DNA of 64,000 nucleotides from Paracoccaceae bacterium (GCA_020425085.1 JAGQRW010000017.1:62001-126000), one strand, 5' to 3'. Positions 37,593 to 47,384 are shown, numbered from the stretch's first letter. The notes: a model not told the origin generated them from the letters alone. Numbers and translations: made by a program.

Positions 37593-38147
37593 ATGCGCGA
37601 GATTTTGATTTTGGGACGTGGCGGACAAGGTGCACAAACTGCAGGTAATCTGTTGGCCCGCGCGTTCTTTGAACAGGGCAGTTTCGTGCAGACCTTTGCC
37701 ACCTATGGCGGGGCGCGGCGGGGTACACCGGTGACAGCCTCGCTCAGGGTAGACGATCAGCCGATCCGCCAGCGCAGCAATATCGAACATGCAAGCGCCA
37801 TGCTATGTTTTGACGAAAGCCTGCTGGAACCCGGATTTCTTGGTTTCGCACGGCCCGACACAGTGATCGTGGTAAACACCCACAAACCCGCCAGCGCCTT
37901 TGCCGGCCTTGGCGATTACCAGTTTTTCCCGATTGACGGCCGAAGTATCGCGCAGCGCAACGATATGGGCAAGGTCGTCAACTCTGCCCTGTTGGGCGCG
38001 TTCGCAGCAAAACTTGATCAGCTTGATATCGACATCGTCTGCAATGTCATTCAGGATACAGCCCCGGCCAAGAAGGATCAGAATGTCGCCGCCTGCCGCG
38101 ATGCCTATGCCATGGTCCGAAATCAAGATGCTGGAGGTCAGCAATGA
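37593..38147 (+). CDS. padE: 2-oxoacid:acceptor oxidoreductase gamma subunit, probable phenylglyoxylate dehydrogenase PadE
   Basis: A 184-residue gamma subunit of the pyruvate:ferredoxin oxidoreductase superfamily (REILILGRGGQGAQTAGNLLARAFFEQGSFVQTFATYGGARRGTPVTASLRV). Here it opens an operon with an NAD(P)/FAD-ferredoxin subunit, alpha and beta subunits. That subunit set, including an NAD-reducing flavoprotein, is characteristic of phenylglyoxylate:NAD oxidoreductase (PadEFGHI). The complex decarboxylates phenylglyoxylate to benzoyl-CoA. The ATG at 37593 has GAGG upstream. A ketoisovalerate- or pyruvate-type complex is the alternative. Confidence 0.75.
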   Translation: MREILILGRGGQGAQTAGNLLARAFFEQGSFVQTFATYGGARRGTPVTASLRVDDQPIRQRSNIEHASAMLCFDESLLEPGFLGFARPDTVIVVNTHKPASAFAGLGDYQFFPIDGRSIAQRNDMGKVVNSALLGAFAAKLDQLDIDIVCNVIQDTAPAKKDQNVAACRDAYAMVRNQDAGGQQ

Positions 38148-39796
38148 ACAAGCCGCAATCGCCACTTTGGACCAACAGCACCTCGGAAGCGCGCAAAACC
38201 GGCACTTGGCGCAGTGCGCTGCCGGACTATCAGAATATCCCCTCGCCCTGTCTTGGCGCCTGCCCGGTGGACGGCGAAATTGCTACCTGGCTGCGTCAGG
38301 TCACCCAGATCGACCATTACGGCGCCTGGCTGACCCTGATGGAGAACAACCCGTTTCCGGCCATTGCCGGGCGCATTTGCCATCATCCCTGTCAAACCGC
38401 ATGTAACCGGGTGCAACTTGACGAAACCGTTGGCATCTGCTCGCTGGAACGCTTTGTCGGCGACAAGGCCATCACCGAAGGCTGGAGCATTCCCAAACCC
38501 GAAGTTGAACGCACGGAAAGCATAGCGATAATCGGTGGCGGGCCTGCCGGCCTGTCGGCAGCCTATCAGTTGCGCCGCCGTGGCTATCAGGTGACGATTT
38601 ATGAGAGCCGCGAACAGCTGGGCGGCCTATTGCGCTATGGTATCCCTGCTTACCGGCTGGACAATTCCATTGTCGATGCCGAGGTGGGGCGTATCACCGA
38701 TCTGGGCGTCAAGGTTCATCTGGGCGTTGAGATCATGAACAGCGCGGCCCTTGCCAAGCTGAAGGAAGATTATAGCGCCGTATTCCTTGCCACCGGTGCC
38801 AGTCGGCCCAAAGCACTGCCGGGGCTGGATTACAGCCAGCCCTACGTTCAGGACAGCGCCGATTTTCTGGCCATAACCAATGGCGGCAAGACCTGCGAAC
38901 TGGGCGAAAACCTGCTGGTGATCGGCGGCGGTTCGGCGGCTATGGATGTCGCGCGCACGGCCAGACGGCTTGGTCGGCATGTGACGGTTCTGACGCTGGA
39001 GTCAGATGAAAACCTGCCCGCGCAACGGACCGAGGTGGATGAGGCGCGTGAAGAAAACGTCGAATTCATCTGCGGGGCCATGCTCAAGGATGTGAACAGC
39101 ACCAAGGACGGCCTGATCCTGACCTGCGCGCGGGTGGATTTCCAGCCGGGCGCGGCCAAGGGCCAGTTCACCACCACGCAGATTGAAGGCAGCGAATTTG
39201 AACTGCGGGTGGATGCAATCATTCCAGCCATCGGTCAGGACGCCGATCTGGCCCGCTGGCAGGATGTTGTGCCGGGCGACAAGGGCCTGATTGACACCGA
39301 TCAAAGCTGGCGCACCCAGACCGAGGGAATTTTCGCCGCCGGTGACGTTGCCAGCATGGCTCGATTCGTGACCGAGGCTGTTGGTCAAGCCAAACACGCC
39401 GCAGTTGCCATCGCCCGTTATGTCAGCCCGGATGAGGCCAAAGACCCGCCGCCGCTGTTGGCTGAGGCGAAATTCAACGTCATCAACACCGCCTATCACA
39501 GCCCTGATGCCCGGCATAATCAGGAAAACCTGAAGGTCGAGGTCCGACTGCAATCGTTTGACGAGGTGCAGATCGCCCTTTCCGCCGAACAGGCGATCGC
39601 CGAGGCCGGGCGTTGTTTCAGTTGCGGCACCTGCATCGACTGTGACAACTGCTATCTCTATTGTCCGGATATGGCGATCAGCAAGCTTGAGGGGGGCGGC
39701 TATGTCGTCAACCTTGATTTCTGCAAGGGCTGCGGCCTTTGTGTTGCTGAATGCCCCACCGGCTCCATCCACATGCAGGAGGATTTGCCGTCATGA
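38144..39796 (+). CDS. NAD(P)/FAD oxidoreductase fused to ferredoxin, probable PadH-PadF of phenylglyoxylate dehydrogenase
   Basis: The 550-residue protein has a GltD-like N-terminal Fe-S region (C36, C40, C79, C83, C87, C99), a FAD site IAIIGGGPAGLSAAYQL, a second nucleotide site LLVIGGGSAAMDVARTA and FAAGDVASMARFVTEAVGQA. The tail (491-537) carries cysteines at 491, 494, 497, 500, 503, 507 and 527, 530, 533, 537, that is, two ferredoxin clusters. In denitrifying phenylacetate degraders the NADH-forming subunit PadH and the ferredoxin-like PadF are separate; here they appear as one chain. It would pass electrons from the TPP subunits to NAD+. It overlaps its neighbours by 4 bases on both sides. 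Confidence 0.75.
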   Translation: MNKPQSPLWTNSTSEARKTGTWRSALPDYQNIPSPCLGACPVDGEIATWLRQVTQIDHYGAWLTLMENNPFPAIAGRICHHPCQTACNRVQLDETVGICSLERFVGDKAITEGWSIPKPEVERTESIAIIGGGPAGLSAAYQLRRRGYQVTIYESREQLGGLLRYGIPAYRLDNSIVDAEVGRITDLGVKVHLGVEIMNSAALAKLKEDYSAVFLATGASRPKALPGLDYSQPYVQDSADFLAITNGGKTCELGENLLVIGGGSAAMDVARTARRLGRHVTVLTLESDENLPAQRTEVDEAREENVEFICGAMLKDVNSTKDGLILTCARVDFQPGAAKGQFTTTQIEGSEFELRVDAIIPAIGQDADLARWQDVVPGDKGLIDTDQSWRTQTEGIFAAGDVASMARFVTEAVGQAKHAAVAIARYVSPDEAKDPPPLLAEAKFNVINTAYHSPDARHNQENLKVEVRLQSFDEVQIALSAEQAIAEAGRCFSCGTCIDCDNCYLYCPDMAISKLEGGGYVVNLDFCKGCGLCVAECPTGSIHMQEDLPS

Positions 39797-40956
39797 ACCT
39801 GATGAATCGCAAGAACATGCAGTTGCTCAGCGGTAATCACGCGGTCTCCTGGGCGGCGCGACTGTGTCGGCCGGATGTGGCACCGCTATATCCCATTACA
39901 CCGCAAACGCCGATTTTGGAAAAGATCACCGAGTTTCACGCCGAAGGCCTGATGAAAACCGAACTGCTGACGCCGGAAAGCGAACATTCGGCCATGGCGG
40001 CGTGTATTTCCGCCTCGCTGACCGGGGCGCGGGTTTTTACCGCCACCTCGTCACAGGGTTTGCTGTTGCAGCATGAACTGCTGCATTACGCAACCGGTGC
40101 CCGCGCAGCAATCGTGATGTGCAACGTCAACCGCACGCCCGCCTCACCCTGGGGGTTCTGGCCGGATCAGCTTGACAGCCTGTCACAGCGCGATACCGGC
40201 TGGGTGCAGTTTTATTCGGAATCACCACAGGAAAGCCTTGATAGCGTGATCATGGCCTTTGCCATTGCCGAATCCGTTGGGGTTCCGACCATGGTCTGCC
40301 ATGACGCCTTTTATGTTTCGCATTCGATGGAGCCGGTGGAAATTCCGGATCAGGCGATGGTGGACGATTTTCTGCCGAAATTTGACCCGGCACGGAAACT
40401 TGATACCGCGGTTGGTGCCTCGTTCGGTGCGCCGCTGGATCAGAACACCTGGCGACGCAGCCGCATGGATCTGGCAGAGTCACTGGCCGCGGTCACCGAC
40501 GAAACCATCCGCGTGGGCGAGGCTTGGGGCAAACTGACCGGCCGCAGCTACGGCCCGCTGGAACGCTATCGCTGTGACGATGCCGAAATGGTGATCGTCA
40601 CCATGGGCAGCATGTGCGGCACGGTGCGCGACGCTGTTGACACGATGCGTGAAAACGGCAAGCGCGTCGGATTGTTGAAGGTTCGCCAATTCCGCCCATT
40701 GCCCGCCTCGATGCTGCGTGATGCGCTGGCCGGTGTTCCGGTTGTCATGGTGCTTGATCGCAACTATTCCCCCGGTACAGGTGGTATTCTGCATCAGGAA
40801 CTGAAGGCCGTGCTTTCTGGTATGGCTGACGGGCCCAAGGTGCATGGCCTTCTGGCCGGCATCGGTGGTGCCAATGTATCGTCGGAAACGATTGACCGGT
40901 GGGTCAGGGATTATCAGAACGCCGAACCGAAACCTGAAAGCCAGTGGGTAGAATGA
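39793..40956 (+). CDS. padG: 2-oxoacid:acceptor oxidoreductase alpha subunit, probable PadG
   Basis: The 387-residue alpha subunit has the Pyr-type TPP region (NHAVSWAARLCRPDVAPLYPITPQTPILEKI), ELLTPESEHSAMAACISASLTGARVFTATSSQGLLLQHELLHYATGARA, and a C-terminal transketolase-like domain with MVIVTMGSMCGTVRDAVDTMRENGKRVGLLKVRQFRPLP. The TPS sequence and operon match the phenylglyoxylate/pyruvate oxidoreductase family. The ATG overlaps the stop of the fused PadH-PadF gene. Confidence 0.78.
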   Translation: MNLMNRKNMQLLSGNHAVSWAARLCRPDVAPLYPITPQTPILEKITEFHAEGLMKTELLTPESEHSAMAACISASLTGARVFTATSSQGLLLQHELLHYATGARAAIVMCNVNRTPASPWGFWPDQLDSLSQRDTGWVQFYSESPQESLDSVIMAFAIAESVGVPTMVCHDAFYVSHSMEPVEIPDQAMVDDFLPKFDPARKLDTAVGASFGAPLDQNTWRRSRMDLAESLAAVTDETIRVGEAWGKLTGRSYGPLERYRCDDAEMVIVTMGSMCGTVRDAVDTMRENGKRVGLLKVRQFRPLPASMLRDALAGVPVVMVLDRNYSPGTGGILHQELKAVLSGMADGPKVHGLLAGIGGANVSSETIDRWVRDYQNAEPKPESQWVE

Positions 40957-40957
40957 C

Positions 40958-41830
40958 ATGATGGAAACGATCGAATACACCGACCGGGGGCAGTTCTTTT
41001 CCGGTCATGTGGCCTGCGCAGGCTGTGTCGAGGCCCTGTCGCTAAGGGTGATCCTGAACACCGTCGGCAAGGATGCTGTGGCAGTGGTACCGCCATCCTG
41101 CACCGCGGTAATCTGCGGCAGCTATCCGCATAGTGCTGCCAACATTCCGGTATTTCACACCACGCTGGAAAGCGGTGCGGCATCTGCCAGTGGCGTCAAA
41201 CGCGCACTGGTTGCCCAGGGTAAGAACGATACCACGGTTCTGTGTCTGGCCGGCGATGGCGGCACCTATGACATCGGCCTTCAGGCGCTGTCATCGGCGG
41301 CGGAACGCAACGAGGATATCCTTTACGTCTGTTTTGACAACGAAGGCTATATGAATACCGGCGGGCAGAAAAGTTCGTCCACCCCGCTAAGCGCGGTGAC
41401 CGGCAGCACCCCCGCAGGCAAGACCACACGCAAGAAAAACATGGTGGAAATCCTTGCCGCCCACCGCATCCCCTATATCGCCACCGCCAGCCCGTCGGAT
41501 TTGAACGACATGGAGGCCAAGGTGAAAAAAGCCAAAGGGTTGCGCGGCACCAAGGTTCTGATCGTGCTGATCCCCTGCCTGCCCGGCTGGGGTGTGGCCG
41601 ACAACAGCGCCGTCAAGGTGGCGCGACTGGCAGTGGAAACGGGGGTTTTCCCGCTGTTCGAGGTCGAAGGCGGCATTGACTACAAAATGAACGTGACCAC
41701 CCGCAGCCGTCCGGTCCAGGAATATCTGAGCACCCAGAAACGCTATAAACACCTGACGGCCGAAAACATCGCCACCCTTCAGGCCGATGTCGACGACGAC
41801 TGGCAACGGTTGGTAAACCGTTGCGGCTGA
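40958..41830 (+). CDS. padI: 2-oxoacid:acceptor oxidoreductase beta subunit (TPP-binding), probable PadI
   Basis: The 290-residue beta subunit binds TPP through CLAGDGGTYDIGLQALSSAAERNEDILYVCFDNEGYMNTGGQ. Cysteines for a [4Fe-4S] cluster are seen in HVACAGCVEAL (C20, C23) with further ones at PPSCTAVICG. It starts one base after the PadG stop. The four genes form one operon whose product would convert phenylglyoxylate (or the 4-hydroxy form) plus CoA and NAD+ to benzoyl-CoA, CO2 and NADH. Confidence 0.78.
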   Translation: MMETIEYTDRGQFFSGHVACAGCVEALSLRVILNTVGKDAVAVVPPSCTAVICGSYPHSAANIPVFHTTLESGAASASGVKRALVAQGKNDTTVLCLAGDGGTYDIGLQALSSAAERNEDILYVCFDNEGYMNTGGQKSSSTPLSAVTGSTPAGKTTRKKNMVEILAAHRIPYIATASPSDLNDMEAKVKKAKGLRGTKVLIVLIPCLPGWGVADNSAVKVARLAVETGVFPLFEVEGGIDYKMNVTTRSRPVQEYLSTQKRYKHLTAENIATLQADVDDDWQRLVNRCG

Positions 41831-41840
41831 TGGCCGGTTT

Positions 41841-44800
41841 TTAGTCCGACGCGATTTTTGCTTTGGCCTTGGCCGCCTTGCGCTCTTGCGCCAGGGTGCT
41901 GAGGCCGAAATCGTCCAGGATGGCGTAGATCCCGGGCAGTACAAACAGCACCATCAGGCTGGCCGCCAGTATGCCAAACACCAGACTGGCCACCAGCGGG
42001 ATCAAGATTTGTGCCTGCAGGCTGGTCTCGGTCAGGATCGGCATCAACCCGGCCACGGTGGTCAGCGAGGTCAGGAAAATCGCCCGAAACCGCGCCCTCG
42101 CCGCCTTTGCCGCCGCCTCGGCCACGGTATCGGCGCCTTCGTGTTCACGCTTGACGAAATCGACCAGCAGGATCGAGTTGTTGACCACGACCCCCGCCAG
42201 CGCGACAAATCCCAGCATGCTGGGCATGGAAAAATCCAGCCCCATCGCCATATGCCCGAAGATTGAACCGACCAGTGCCAGCGGGATGATCATCATCACC
42301 ACAATCGGTTCGACATAGGATCGAAACAGAAAGCTCAGCAGCAAGAACACCCCGATCAGACCGATCACAAAACCCTTGAGCATGGATTGCTGGGTTTCGC
42401 CTGCTTCGGCGTTCTGGCCCTCGATCTCGATCGAAATATCTGGATACTCGGCCAGCAGACCCGGCACAAACCGCGCCAGCGTGTCACCGACAATGGCATT
42501 GGCATTGGCAATGCGTGTGTCGATCGAGCCTTGAACCGTAACCGCGCGAATACCGTTTTCCCGGTTGATGCGGCTATAGCCCTGGCCGATCTCGATATCA
42601 GCAACCGTGTTCAGGGGAACGTATGATCCATCCGGGCGGGTGACGGTAAATTCATCAAACCGGCGGAAATCCTGACGCGCGGCATCGGCGAATTGTGCGC
42701 TTACCTCCAGCAACTGACCGTTGACCTGCATCTCGCTGATGGTGGTGCCGAAATAGGCGCTGCGCAACTGGTCCGCGACCATTGCCGCCGTGATCCCCAT
42801 CGGCCCGGCAGCATCGTTCAGGCGGATCTGGAACTCGCGCTTGCCGGGGCGCAGATCATCAAGGATCGAGGTAACGCCCCGATATTGCCAAAGCCATTCC
42901 TGCAATTCCAGCGATGCCGCCTTGAGCTGACCAAGATCATCCCCCAACAGATGCATGTCGATGGCAATACCAGCCGGGCCAATGGTGGCTTCGGCGTATT
43001 TCAGGCTAAGGACATCGGGGATGTTGCCAACCTTGTCACGCCACAATTCCATGATCTCATCCGGGCGACTGATGCGTTCGGCCGAGGGCAGAAGATCAAC
43101 GCTGATCGTCACCACATGCGCGCCGGTTTCAAAGGCATCGCGGTTCAGTCCATAGGAAACCGTTACATGGCGAACCAGCGCCGCCTTTTCGGGTTGCAGC
43201 GGCGTCAGTTCATCGTTCACCGTGTTCAGGCCATTCTGCAACCGCGCCACCACCTGTTCGGTTCGTTCAAGCGGTGTGCCCTGCGGCAGCAAGACGCGCG
43301 CCACAATGGTGTCGCCGTCAAGTTCGGGAAAGGCGGTGAATTTCAGATAGCCGCCCGCCAGCATGGCCACGGACACCAGCAGAATTGATAGCGCAAGCCC
43401 GGTGGTGGCATAGCGCCAGCGGATGGTAAAATCTACCAGCGGGCCGACCAGCCGCTCGCGGGAATAGTTGATCGCAGCCTCGACCTTGGCGCGGGTACCA
43501 CCAGGTTTTACCGTCGCTTCCAAGGTATGAACCAGATGATGCGGCAGGATCAGGAACGCCTCGACCAGTGATACCATCAGAACGAACAGCATCACCACCG
43601 GCACCACGCGCAGAACCGCGCCAAGATTCCCCTCCAGAAACGCCAATGAACCGAAGATCATCGCCGTGGTACCAAACGAGGCCAACACGTTGGGAAACAC
43701 CTGTGTCGCCCCCTCTACTGCGGCGTCCAGCGCGCTGCGGCCCTTTTCGCGCAGGCGGGCGATGTTTTCGGCGATAACGATGGCATCGTCCATCAACAGG
43801 CCGATCACGATCAACAGTCCAAGCGTTGTCATCAGGTTCAGCGAATAGCCGATGAACCCCATAAGGGCGACACCGCCCATGAAGGAAACCGGCAAACCCA
43901 TCGCCACCCAGAACGAAAAGCGGAATCCGAAAAACAGCCACAGTACCAGAAATACCAGCGCCAGCCCTTGCAGGCCGTTCACCACCACCAGTGTCAAACG
44001 GTCCCGCACCACCGATGTTGCATCCGAGGTGATTTCCACTACCACCCCTTTGGGTGCGACTAGTTGTTCCTGCGCCAAAAACGCCTTGAGACTGTCGATC
44101 ACGTTCAGCGCATCTTCGGCCTGGGTCTTGGTGATATCCATGATGGCGGCGAGTTTGCCGTCAAACAGGATCACGTCATCATCGGTGGCAAAACCTTCGG
44201 AAATGGTGGCGATTTCATCCAGCCGAACCTGCCCGCCCGAGGTCGAGGAACGAACCACCAATGCGCTGAGTTCGGCCAGATTCCGGCGTTCCTCGGCTAC
44301 CCGGATGAGCAGGGTTTCGGTGCTGGTTTCGAGGCTGCCTGCGGGCAGATCAATGCTGCCGGCCTCGACCGCGCGGGCCACATCGGAAACCGAAATGCCG
44401 AATTGCTGCAAGGCAAAAGGATTGAGGCCAATTTGCAGTTCGCGGGTGGAAAAGCCCCGGATGTCAATTTTGGGAATGCCGCCAAAGCGCAGCATGCGGG
44501 TGCGAAGATCCTCGGCATAGTCTTTCAGATCGGTGCGCGATTGCGGCCCGGTTACAGCCACGGAAGCGACAAAATCGGTCAGACCAAGGGCGCGCACCCG
44601 CGGGGTTTCGGCCCGGTCGGGGAAATCGGGGATTGCCTCGATCTCGGATTTCACATCGGCAACAAAAGCCTGAAAATCACCGCCTTCACGCATGGTGACC
44701 AGACCACGCGCCAGATTTTCCCGCGCTTCGCAGGCATAGCGTTCAATGCCTGTGACCGCATCAAGCGCGTTTTCCATTCGTTCGCAGATGGCGCTTTCAA

Positions 44801-44969
44801 CATCTTCGGGGCGGGCACCGGGATAGGCGATACTGATCTCGACCTGACTGGGCTTTGGGCGCGGAAAGGTTTCGCGCAGCAGGGTCGGGCCGACAAACAG
44901 GCCCGAGACCAGAAACAGGATCATCAAAAGGTTGGCAATGGTCGGATGACCGGTGAAAAACCTGATCAT
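41841..44969 (-). CDS. RND efflux transporter, inner-membrane permease (HAE-1 family)
   Basis: A 1042-residue RND pump with two repeats of six helices and large periplasmic loops. The helix-4 proton-relay pair is kept (GLLMDDAIVIAENIARLRE). The matching helix-10 position reads VVVNNSILLVDFVKRE, with Asn where AcrB has the essential Lys; this is common in several RND subfamilies. It overlaps the upstream membrane-fusion gene by 4 bases. Substrate is unknown. The operon also encodes a TetR regulator; no outer-membrane channel gene is in the window. It is convergent with padI. Confidence 0.9.
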   Translation of the reverse strand: MIRFFTGHPTIANLLMILFLVSGLFVGPTLLRETFPRPKPSQVEISIAYPGARPEDVESAICERMENALDAVTGIERYACEARENLARGLVTMREGGDFQAFVADVKSEIEAIPDFPDRAETPRVRALGLTDFVASVAVTGPQSRTDLKDYAEDLRTRMLRFGGIPKIDIRGFSTRELQIGLNPFALQQFGISVSDVARAVEAGSIDLPAGSLETSTETLLIRVAEERRNLAELSALVVRSSTSGGQVRLDEIATISEGFATDDDVILFDGKLAAIMDITKTQAEDALNVIDSLKAFLAQEQLVAPKGVVVEITSDATSVVRDRLTLVVVNGLQGLALVFLVLWLFFGFRFSFWVAMGLPVSFMGGVALMGFIGYSLNLMTTLGLLIVIGLLMDDAIVIAENIARLREKGRSALDAAVEGATQVFPNVLASFGTTAMIFGSLAFLEGNLGAVLRVVPVVMLFVLMVSLVEAFLILPHHLVHTLEATVKPGGTRAKVEAAINYSRERLVGPLVDFTIRWRYATTGLALSILLVSVAMLAGGYLKFTAFPELDGDTIVARVLLPQGTPLERTEQVVARLQNGLNTVNDELTPLQPEKAALVRHVTVSYGLNRDAFETGAHVVTISVDLLPSAERISRPDEIMELWRDKVGNIPDVLSLKYAEATIGPAGIAIDMHLLGDDLGQLKAASLELQEWLWQYRGVTSILDDLRPGKREFQIRLNDAAGPMGITAAMVADQLRSAYFGTTISEMQVNGQLLEVSAQFADAARQDFRRFDEFTVTRPDGSYVPLNTVADIEIGQGYSRINRENGIRAVTVQGSIDTRIANANAIVGDTLARFVPGLLAEYPDISIEIEGQNAEAGETQQSMLKGFVIGLIGVFLLLSFLFRSYVEPIVVMMIIPLALVGSIFGHMAMGLDFSMPSMLGFVALAGVVVNNSILLVDFVKREHEGADTVAEAAAKAARARFRAIFLTSLTTVAGLMPILTETSLQAQILIPLVASLVFGILAASLMVLFVLPGIYAILDDFGLSTLAQERKAAKAKAKIASD

Positions 44970-46327
44970 CTGGCTGGCCCGGCAGCATCGGCAAGGCTTG
45001 CCTCCAGTGCCTTGTCCTCGGTGATTTCCAACAGCAGTCCTTCGATCAGCGGAACGGGGGTGCTGACCACGACGCGTGTTCCGGGTTCCAGTCCCTCGGT
45101 CACCACCAGAATATCGTCGCGCACCAGTGCTGGCGTAATCGGCAGCAACCGCAGCCGGTTGTCGCTGTCGGCCAGCATCAGCTGGCCGTCATGCAATGCC
45201 GTTCTGGGCAGAACCATTCCGGGTTTCGACGGGGCTGATAGCGTGACCTCAACAAACATGCCCTTGGTCAGAGGCGGCTTGTCACCGGGGGTAACGCCAC
45301 TATAGGCGGTATCGACACGAACGATCACTCCCAACGCGCCGCTTTTCTGGTCGATCGTATCGCTGATCCGGTCGACACTGGCAGGCCATTGCAGCGAACT
45401 GTCCCCCAGCCGCAGCGTTACCTTTGCCGTCAGGTCAAGGCCGCGAAGGATATCGTTCATGCCGCTCGGATCAATCGGCAACACCGCCAGTGCGACATTG
45501 GCGGATTGCAACAGGAGCCGCATGTCGGCAACCGAGATTTGCGCCTCGACCTCGGCGGCGTCCACACTGTCAAGCACGGCGGCAACCTGACCAACGCGTA
45601 CGAACTGCCCCTCTTCTACCGTCACGGATGCAACCCGCGCGGTGAATGGCAGTGTCAGTTCGGTACGTTCAAGGTTCAGTGTGGCGGTTTCAAGGCTGGC
45701 TTTCTGAACCGCAATTTGTTCGGTTTGGACCTGCTTCTGGGTCGGGATCAGGGACAACGAGTTTTCGATGCTCTGCACCTTCTGGCGTTGCGCCAGATGT
45801 GCGGCGCGGGCACCGTCGCGCGCGGCCTGCGATACCGTACCATTGGCAAACAGCGTTTCCGTGCGTTCAAGATCCGCGGTTTTCAGCGCCAGTGCTTCGG
45901 TTTCGATGGCCAGTGCTGCTGTCTGATTTGCCTCGGATACCGTGATTTCCGCCAGTCGCGCCTCGGCGGCGCGAATGTTGGCGCGGGCTTGTGCGATCGC
46001 CAGATTGAAATCACTTGGCGACAGGCGCAGCAAAACGGCGCCCTTGGGCAGAATGGCGCCTTTGGCAAGATCAGGGTTAACGTATTCGGCAGTACCGCCA
46101 ACCTGGGCAATCGCCTCATAAGTCCGCGCCGGATGGACCAGCCCGAATCCGGTAACAAGCGGCGAAACCAGATAGGATTTTGCGATGATCGCCCTAACCG
46201 CCGCTGCGCGCTCTTGTGGCTGATTGCGTTCCGGGGGCGGGCTGTTGGTCACCGTATAGGCCAGGAACCCGACCCCAAGCAGCGCCAGTGGCAGGGTTAT
46301 CAGCAGAAGTTTGATGCCGGGTTTCAT
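44966..46327 (-). CDS. RND efflux membrane-fusion protein (HlyD/AcrA family)
   Basis: The 453-residue periplasmic adaptor has an N-terminal membrane anchor (KLLLITLPLALLGVGFLAYTV), a lipoyl/barrel-sandwich part, a coiled-coil hairpin (AIAQARANIRAAEARLAEITVSEANQTAALAIETEALALKTADLERTETLFANGTVSQAARDGA) and a beta-barrel domain (LTLPFTARVASVTVEEGQFVRVGQVAAVLDSVDAAEV). It joins the pump encoded next to an outer-membrane channel. Its ATG overlaps the tetR stop. Confidence 0.9.
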   Translation of the reverse strand: MKPGIKLLLITLPLALLGVGFLAYTVTNSPPPERNQPQERAAAVRAIIAKSYLVSPLVTGFGLVHPARTYEAIAQVGGTAEYVNPDLAKGAILPKGAVLLRLSPSDFNLAIAQARANIRAAEARLAEITVSEANQTAALAIETEALALKTADLERTETLFANGTVSQAARDGARAAHLAQRQKVQSIENSLSLIPTQKQVQTEQIAVQKASLETATLNLERTELTLPFTARVASVTVEEGQFVRVGQVAAVLDSVDAAEVEAQISVADMRLLLQSANVALAVLPIDPSGMNDILRGLDLTAKVTLRLGDSSLQWPASVDRISDTIDQKSGALGVIVRVDTAYSGVTPGDKPPLTKGMFVEVTLSAPSKPGMVLPRTALHDGQLMLADSDNRLRLLPITPALVRDDILVVTEGLEPGTRVVVSTPVPLIEGLLLEITEDKALEASLADAAGPAR

Positions 46328-46932
46328 CTGGTCTTTTCCTTGTTTTCCAACGAAGATAGCAGCAAATTCAGCAATCGTTCGCCATTTTCCAGAATATTCT
46401 CGCGCTTGCGGGTAAACAGCATCAGCAGAACCTGACTTTGGATGACACCGAACACCAGCGCTGCCGCATCACTGGCATCAATCGAGGGGTCAAGGCTGTG
46501 GTCGGCCTTGGCGGCATCAACGACGCTGATCAGCGCGCTGCGGAAATCCTCCATGATCGTTTGCATGGTGGTTTGCAGTACCCCGTGATGCTTGTCGCCG
46601 CTGCGCATCACCATGATATCCGGCAGCGCCGGTGTCTGGTTGACAATGGCTAGCTGATCGCGCACCAGCATCCGAATGCGGTCAACCGGTGCATGTTCCG
46701 GTGCCAGGGCGCGGCTGATATTGGCGGAAATCTCGGCCTGCAGCGACTTGGCGATTTCCACCCAGATTTCACCCTTGCGGGGAAAATGCTTGTAAATCGC
46801 TGGTTGGGTCAGACCAAGCCGGGCTGCGATCATGCCGGTTGTCACCCGGTCGGGGCCTTGTTCGAATGCAAGGTCCAGCGTTGTCTTTACGATATCGGCG
46901 CGGCGGTTGGCGGTAGGTTTGCGACGGGTCAT
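46324..46932 (-). CDS. TetR/AcrR family transcriptional regulator
   Basis: The 202-residue repressor has the HTH TRRKPTANRRADIVKTTLDLAFEQGPDRVTTGMIAARLGLTQPAIYKHFPRKGEIWVEIA and a variable ligand domain. It lies within the efflux operon (4-base overlaps on both sides), so it probably represses its own transcription and that of the pump. The palindrome at 47385-47400 is a candidate operator. Confidence 0.88.
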   Translation of the reverse strand: MTRRKPTANRRADIVKTTLDLAFEQGPDRVTTGMIAARLGLTQPAIYKHFPRKGEIWVEIAKSLQAEISANISRALAPEHAPVDRIRMLVRDQLAIVNQTPALPDIMVMRSGDKHHGVLQTTMQTIMEDFRSALISVVDAAKADHSLDPSIDASDAAALVFGVIQSQVLLMLFTRKRENILENGERLLNLLLSSLENKEKTR

Positions 46933-47333
46933 TTTTGCCGCCGGTATAGCGCAAGGGCAATGACCCCCCAAACACCGGTGCGCAGACCCAGGGCAACGAC
47001 GGTTCGCATCTCATAAGCCTCGCCGACCAGGATGTGATACAGGAACAACAGCGCGATCAGCAAAGTTGCCAACGCAATCACTATCGACAGCGGCAAGGCC
47101 CAGGCTCGCCCCAGCCAGATTCCGACCGCTGCCAGAACATAAAAGAGCCCGGCGATAAAGTTGAACCACAGAACGAACGGCACATAGTTTCCAGCCGCGG
47201 CCCGTGCGGATTCCGGCCCGAACAGGATCGACCCGCCGGAAAACAGCGTCAGCGCCCCGAAAATCAAGGCAATGATGGCAACCACACGTTGCCAGAGCGG
47301 CACAGAAGTGATGGGAAACCGGTTTGCTTGCAT
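46929..47333 (-). CDS. Small four-helix membrane protein of the efflux operon
   Basis: A 134-residue hydrophobic protein with four predicted helices (LWQRVVAIIALIFGALTLFSGGSILF; VPFVLWFNFIAGLFYVLAAVGIWLG; ALPLSIVIALATLLIALLFLYHILVG; TVVALGLRTGVWGVIALALY). No family recognised. ATG 47333 follows GGAGG; an earlier start at 47426 would run through the operator. It is the first gene of the tetR-RND operon; its role in efflux is unknown. Confidence 0.7.
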   Translation of the reverse strand: MQANRFPITSVPLWQRVVAIIALIFGALTLFSGGSILFGPESARAAAGNYVPFVLWFNFIAGLFYVLAAVGIWLGRAWALPLSIVIALATLLIALLFLYHILVGEAYEMRTVVALGLRTGVWGVIALALYRRQK

Positions 47334-47384
47334 TTGCACATCCTCCAAAAACAACCGACCGAAACTGGCCGCGCACATCACTGG

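Noticed and set aside
41841-44969. Asn in place of the AcrB helix-10 Lys as a sign of a dead pump
   Set aside because: This substitution is common in other RND subfamilies, and the helix-4 Asp pair is intact.
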